From an uncultured Porphyromonadaceae bacterium (GTDB lineage: Bacteria; Bacteroidota; Bacteroidia; Bacteroidales; Muribaculaceae), in NCBI GenBank assembly GCA_947073495.1, contig CAMTMX010000001.1, positions 38,812 through 102,811 of the forward strand: DNA of 64,000 bases. Reading direction: 5' to 3'. Each line of letters begins with the position of its first letter. The first letter of the stretch is position 1. This document shows positions 60,406 to 64,000 of this stretch, in pieces. The translations under genes and the position numbers were made by a program. Under the pieces are notes generated by a model, which was given only the letters and a program-made list of their open reading frames with translations, was not told the origin of the DNA and made no database searches.

Positions 60406-60435
60406 TATCATGAAATTTATTATTTTCCTTTCATT

Positions 60436-61941
60436 ATGAAAATATTTACCTTGCGGAGTCTGAGGGTAACCCTCGCCGTGATTTTCTTTCTTTCCATAAC
60501 ATTATTGTTCTTGGATTTTACCGGCACAGTGCATAAGTGGCTCGGATGGATGGCAAAAATCCAGTTTTTGCCGGCTTTACTCGCCTTGAATGTAGGCGTT
60601 GTAGTGGGACTGGTTGTGCTCACTTTGCTTTTCGGACGTATCTATTGTTCGGTGATATGTCCGTTGGGAGTGATGCAAGACGGTTTTGCATGGCTTGGCA
60701 AGAAAAGTAAAAAGAACCGATATTCTTATTCTCCGGCAAAAAATATCCTTCGTTGGATAATGCTCGGACTGATGGGTGTGGCTATCGTTTTGGGGATAGG
60801 TGCGTTTGTCGCCTTGTTCGCTCCTTACAGCGCTTACGGCAGGATCGCTCAGTCATTTCTCTCGCCCATTTGGCTATGGGGCAACAATCTTTTGGCGTAT
60901 TTGGCTGAACGGCAAGAAAGTTATGCCTTCTACACAGTAGATGTGTGGATGCGCGGTGCTGTCACAATGATTGTGGCGGGAGTGACGCTTGTGGCTCTTG
61001 CAATCCTTGCCTGGCGAAACGGAAGGACTTATTGCAACACCATCTGTCCGGTAGGGACAGTGCTTGGTTTCTTCTCGAAATATTCTTTATTCCGACCTGT
61101 GATCGATACATCGAAATGTAACGGTTGCGGGCTTTGCGCGCGCAATTGCAAGGCGGCGTGTATCGACAGCAAGACACACACTATCGACTATTCACGCTGT
61201 GTGGATTGTATGGATTGTATCGGTAAATGCCATAAACAAGCCATCACTTATTCCTTAAGGACAAAACAGCCCAAGACTTCAGAGAATATATCAGGGAAAG
61301 AGGCTGCCGCAGTCGATAGCGGCCGTCGTCAATTCTTTGCAATTACCGCACTTGCAGGTGCTGCCGCCGCAATGAAGGCGCAGGATAAGGTGGACGGCGG
61401 ATTGGCAGAAATCATCGATAAGAAAGCACCTGTCCGCAAGACTCCTATTGTTCCACCCGGAGCTCAAGGCATTCGCAATCTTACGTCTCATTGCACTGCT
61501 TGCCAGCTTTGTGTGTCGGCATGTCCCAACGGGGTGTTGCGTCCCTCGACGGATCTTGAAAGATTGATGCAACCTGAAAGTTCATATGAAAGAGGCTATT
61601 GTCGTCCGGAATGTACCAGATGTTCCGACGTTTGTCCCGCAGGGGCTATAAAACCGATTACGGTAGCGGATAAATCATCCATTCAGATTGGTCATGCAGT
61701 CTGGGTGAAACAAAACTGTGTACCTTTGACAGATGGGGTTGAATGTGGCAACTGTGCCCGTCATTGCCCTGTAGGTGCGATACAGATGATCCTCTCTGAT
61801 CCGGCAAATGAGGAATCGGTGAAGATTCCGGTTGTCAACACCGAGCGGTGCATCGGATGCGGTGCATGCGAGAATTTATGTCCGGCACGTCCTTTCAGCG
61901 CCATTTATGTGGAAGGTCATGAAAATCATAGAACAATCTAA
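60436..61941 (+). CDS. Membrane polyferredoxin with internal Tat-like motif
   Basis: A 501-residue redox protein. Residues 1-210 are a NapH/YccM-like membrane domain of about four helices with two C-x3-CP motifs (Cys71/Cys75 and Cys200/Cys204). A cytoplasmic-type double [4Fe-4S] domain follows from Cys228 to about 265. At 296-313 GRRQFFAITALAGAAAA looks like a twin-arginine signal followed by a hydrophobic stretch. The C-terminal half has further clusters (CTACQLCVSACPNG, CTRCSDVCPAGA, CGNCARHCPVGA, CIGCGACENLCPARP). This suggests a NapH-like and a NapG-like protein fused, carrying electrons from the membrane to the periplasm. The next gene begins ten bases later. Confidence 0.82.
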   Translation: MKIFTLRSLRVTLAVIFFLSITLLFLDFTGTVHKWLGWMAKIQFLPALLALNVGVVVGLVVLTLLFGRIYCSVICPLGVMQDGFAWLGKKSKKNRYSYSPAKNILRWIMLGLMGVAIVLGIGAFVALFAPYSAYGRIAQSFLSPIWLWGNNLLAYLAERQESYAFYTVDVWMRGAVTMIVAGVTLVALAILAWRNGRTYCNTICPVGTVLGFFSKYSLFRPVIDTSKCNGCGLCARNCKAACIDSKTHTIDYSRCVDCMDCIGKCHKQAITYSLRTKQPKTSENISGKEAAAVDSGRRQFFAITALAGAAAAMKAQDKVDGGLAEIIDKKAPVRKTPIVPPGAQGIRNLTSHCTACQLCVSACPNGVLRPSTDLERLMQPESSYERGYCRPECTRCSDVCPAGAIKPITVADKSSIQIGHAVWVKQNCVPLTDGVECGNCARHCPVGAIQMILSDPANEESVKIPVVNTERCIGCGACENLCPARPFSAIYVEGHENHRTI

Positions 61942-61951
61942 ACTGCGACCT

Positions 61952-63388
61952 ATGAAAAAGAATATATTCAACAATAAGGATATCAATAGAAGGGAATTCC
62001 TAAAACGCCTCGGAATGGGGACGGCTGCTGTCTCGGCAGTTTCTCTCACCGGTTGTGGCGCCAAGCAGACCTCATCTTCCGGGAGCAGCAAGGAACTGGG
62101 AGAAATCCCTACCGATCAGATGACATACCGTACAACTCCTACCACGGGAGACAAGGTATCTATCCTCGGATACGGATGTATGCGTTGGCCAACCAAGGAA
62201 AATCCCGATGGGAGTGGAAAGGATATAATTGATCAGGAAACTGTCAATGATCTTGTGGATTACGCCATAGAGCATGGGGTGAACTATTTCGACACGGCTC
62301 CTGTGTATTGTCAGGGCATGTCGGAGACATGTACCGGAATAGCTTTAAAACGGCATCCAAGAGATTCATATTTCATCGCTACCAAGATGTCGAATTTCGG
62401 GGTTGCGGGTAAAGGGCTTTCACCGAAGGAATCTTTCGACACTTCGGTTGAAATGTATAAAAAATCGTTGGCTAACCTCCAGACCGATTATATTGATTAT
62501 TATTTGCTTCATGCAGTCGGTGGAGGCAATGGCATGGAGACCCTCAACGAAAGATTTTTTGACAACGGGCTTATTGATTTCCTGTTGAAGGAAAGGGAGG
62601 CTGGAAGAATCAGGAATCTTGGATTCTCATATCATGGCGACATTGCTGTGTTTGATTATCTGCTCTCGCGCCATGACGAGTTTAAATGGGATTTTGTGCA
62701 GATCCAGATGAATTATCTTGACTGGAAACATGCCAAGGAGATAAACACGAGCAATACCGACGCGGAATATCTTTATGGAGAGCTTGTAAAGCGTAATATA
62801 CCTGCCGTAATCATGGAGCCTCTTCTGGGAGGGCGCCTTTCAAATGTGCCTGACCATATTGTGGCTCGGCTAAAGGAGAAAGATCCTGAACGCAGTGTGG
62901 CTTCATGGGCGTTCCGTTTTGCCGGGACATATCCTGACGTGCTGACAGTGCTTAGCGGAATGACATATAAGGAGCATCTTGAGGACAACCTCAGATCTTA
63001 CTGTCCGCTTGATCCTCTTGATGATGAAGAGTTGAGGTATCTGCAAGACACGGCGGGTCTGATTGTGCAATATCCCACCATCCCTTGCAACGACTGCAAA
63101 TATTGCATGCCATGTCCTTACGGTATTGACATCCCTGCAATATTTGTTCATTATAACAAGTGTGTGAATCAGGGGAATGTGCCCGAAAACAGTCAGGCGG
63201 AAAACTATAGGGAAGCGCGTCAGTCATTCCTTGTGGGGTATGACCGAAGTGTGCCCAAACTCCGACAGGCTAACCATTGTATAGGATGTAGACAATGTGT
63301 CCCCCATTGTCCTCAGAACATTAAGATTCCTCGTGAGCTTCACAGGATTGATAACTTTGTGGAAGAACTCAAACAAGGGAAAGTGTGA
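61952..63388 (+). CDS. Tat-exported aldo-keto reductase with C-terminal ferredoxin domain
   Basis: A 478-residue protein. A Tat motif NRREFLKRLGMG is followed by a lipobox ending at Cys35 (LTGC), predicting a Tat lipoprotein. The aldo-keto reductase barrel spans about 65-390 and keeps the tetrad Asp114, Tyr119, Lys145 and His187 (NYFDTAPVY, ATKM, LLHAVGG). The C-terminus adds two [4Fe-4S] motifs (CNDCKYCMPCPYG and CIGCRQCVPHCPQNI). Periplasmic NAD(P)H is scarce, so electrons may instead come from the polyferredoxin encoded just upstream. Starts at 61919 or 61832 would overlap that gene and place residues before the Tat motif, so the ATG at 61952 is preferred. Confidence 0.85.
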   Translation: MKKNIFNNKDINRREFLKRLGMGTAAVSAVSLTGCGAKQTSSSGSSKELGEIPTDQMTYRTTPTTGDKVSILGYGCMRWPTKENPDGSGKDIIDQETVNDLVDYAIEHGVNYFDTAPVYCQGMSETCTGIALKRHPRDSYFIATKMSNFGVAGKGLSPKESFDTSVEMYKKSLANLQTDYIDYYLLHAVGGGNGMETLNERFFDNGLIDFLLKEREAGRIRNLGFSYHGDIAVFDYLLSRHDEFKWDFVQIQMNYLDWKHAKEINTSNTDAEYLYGELVKRNIPAVIMEPLLGGRLSNVPDHIVARLKEKDPERSVASWAFRFAGTYPDVLTVLSGMTYKEHLEDNLRSYCPLDPLDDEELRYLQDTAGLIVQYPTIPCNDCKYCMPCPYGIDIPAIFVHYNKCVNQGNVPENSQAENYREARQSFLVGYDRSVPKLRQANHCIGCRQCVPHCPQNIKIPRELHRIDNFVEELKQGKV

Positions 63389-63804
63389 TGGAGGAGCTGA
63401 TAGATGTCCTTGTCTCCGGCAATCATTCTTTAGTGGTTGACAATGGGGAAATCCGTACGTTCGACGGCAGAGGTGTCTCTGATTTGTACCGGATGCTTGT
63501 GCAGGATCCCGGGTTTCTTGACAGGGCACGCATCGCTGACAAGGTTGTTGGAAAAGGTGCGGCAGCCTTGATGATCTTAGGGGGTGTCAATGAGGTTTAT
63601 GCCGGAGTGATAAGTGATCCGGCTTTTGCGCTCTTTGAAAAATCCGAAGTCAAGGTGTCATTCGGGAAACGGGTGGAACATATAATCAACCGTAAAGGTG
63701 ACGATATTTGCCCGGTAGAAAAGCTCTGTGCGGGTTGCACCACTCCCGAAGAATGCCTTCCGCTGATAAAGGGTTTTGTTCAATGCATAATTCATAATGC
63801 ATAA
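63388..63804 (+). CDS. DUF1893 family protein
   Basis: A 138-residue protein of the DUF1893 family. SLVVDNGEIRTFDGRGVSDLYRML and DKVVGKGAAALMILGGV are the family core. The C-terminus adds a cysteine-rich tail (CPVEKLCAGCTTPEECLPLIKGF) that could bind a metal. It has no signal peptide, so it is cytoplasmic. The ATG overlaps the stop of the reductase gene by one base, making it the third gene of the redox operon. Its function is not established. Confidence 0.8.
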   Translation: MEELIDVLVSGNHSLVVDNGEIRTFDGRGVSDLYRMLVQDPGFLDRARIADKVVGKGAAALMILGGVNEVYAGVISDPAFALFEKSEVKVSFGKRVEHIINRKGDDICPVEKLCAGCTTPEECLPLIKGFVQCIIHNA

Positions 63805-63812
63805 TGCATAAT
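63784..63812 (+). repeat. Short CATAATG tandem repeat
   Basis: CATAATT-CATAATG-CATAATG-CATAAT spans the end of the DUF1893 gene. It makes the last codons (CIIHNA) suspect of recent slippage. Confidence 0.5.
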
Positions 63813-63839
63813 CTTGCAACTGAACGACATCTTGGCTTT

Positions 63840-64000
63840 GCTCAAACTGAGTTCAAACTGAATTCAAACTGGGTTCAAACTGAGTTCAAACGGGTTCAAA
63901 CTGAGTTCAAACTGAATTCAAACGGGTTCAAACTGAGTTCAAACGGGTTCAAACTGAGTTCAAACTGAATTCAAACGGGTTCAAACTGAGTTCAAACGGG
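63840..64000 (+). repeat. 10/11-bp tandem array with 53-bp higher-order period
   Basis: Units GTTCAAACTGA (11), ATTCAAACGG (10) and GTTCAAACGG (10) alternate in the order 11-11-10-11-10. The 53-base block at 63894-63946 is repeated exactly at 63947-63999, and a variant block of 54 bases precedes it at 63840-63893. The array continues past the window end. It is noncoding as far as can be seen. Confidence 0.9.

Noticed and set aside
63840-64000. CRISPR-like repeat array
   Set aside because: Units are only 10-11 bases and contiguous, with no spacers and no cas genes.
1-64000. tRNA or rRNA genes
   Set aside because: No cloverleaf-like or rRNA-like segments were seen in the intergenic regions by eye; a covariance scan was not possible.

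Overview
The window is about 64 kb of a Bacteroidales chromosome, probably of the Muribaculaceae/Bacteroidaceae type. The family-level guess is inference. Direct support comes from several Bacteroidetes hallmarks: a MurF-alanine racemase fusion, two SusC/SusD pairs, a hybrid two-component regulator, a DUF4831 protein, an NVEALA-like peptide, and promoters of the TTTG / TAnnTTTG type. No rRNA, tRNA, integrase, transposase or CRISPR array was seen.

Layout. (1) 1-10.7 kb is housekeeping: the end of a GT2 glycosyltransferase, mtaB, surE, a candidate small RNA, murF-alr, xseA/xseB, a DUF4831 protein and the bifunctional NAD(P)HX repair enzyme. (2) 10.9-14.3 kb has an NDP-sugar epimerase, class II fructose-bisphosphate aldolase behind a consensus promoter, and a GT4 glycosyltransferase. 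(3) 14.3-31.2 kb is a surface-polysaccharide locus. Thirteen minus-strand genes run from the WecA-like initiating transferase through Wza export lipoprotein, Wzc tyrosine kinase, CpsB-type phosphatase, GT2, Wzx flippase, sugar aminotransferase, ATP-grasp ligase, a second DegT-like protein, a GNAT acetyltransferase, a glycosyltransferase, an EpsG/Wzy-like polymerase and a GT4. A divergent Wzi-like outer-membrane protein flanks it. The aminotransferase, ATP-grasp and GNAT set suggests an acylated or aminoacylated amino-sugar. (4) 31.2-35.1 kb holds small lipoproteins: a lipocalin-like protein, a thioredoxin-like/DUF1573 protein, an NVEALA-like peptide, a six-bladed propeller lipoprotein and an orphan. 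It is dotted with palindromic and G-rich intergenic repeats. (5) 35.1-56.4 kb is a polysaccharide utilisation locus: three GH43 enzymes, an HTCS regulator, a LamG-containing glycan-binding lipoprotein and two SusC/SusD pairs. Arabinan or a related arabinose/xylose glycan is the likely target. The first susC carries an in-frame TAG. (6) 57-60.2 kb has a BspA-like leucine-rich-repeat protein and a two-gene operon of a GIY-YIG-type nuclease and a WYL regulator. (7) 60.4-63.8 kb is a redox operon: a membrane polyferredoxin with an internal Tat-like motif, a Tat-lipoprotein aldo-keto reductase with ferredoxin clusters, and a DUF1893 protein. The window ends in a 10/11-bp tandem repeat array with a 53-bp higher-order period.

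The most useful non-gene signals are these. A 21-bp-spaced TCCACC direct repeat lies at a similar distance from -7 boxes in front of both the SusCD operon and the divergent GH43 gene, and is a probable HTCS operator. A dispersed intergenic palindrome family shows compensatory arm changes. An 11-bp-arm palindrome sits just upstream of the -7 box of the third GH43 gene.
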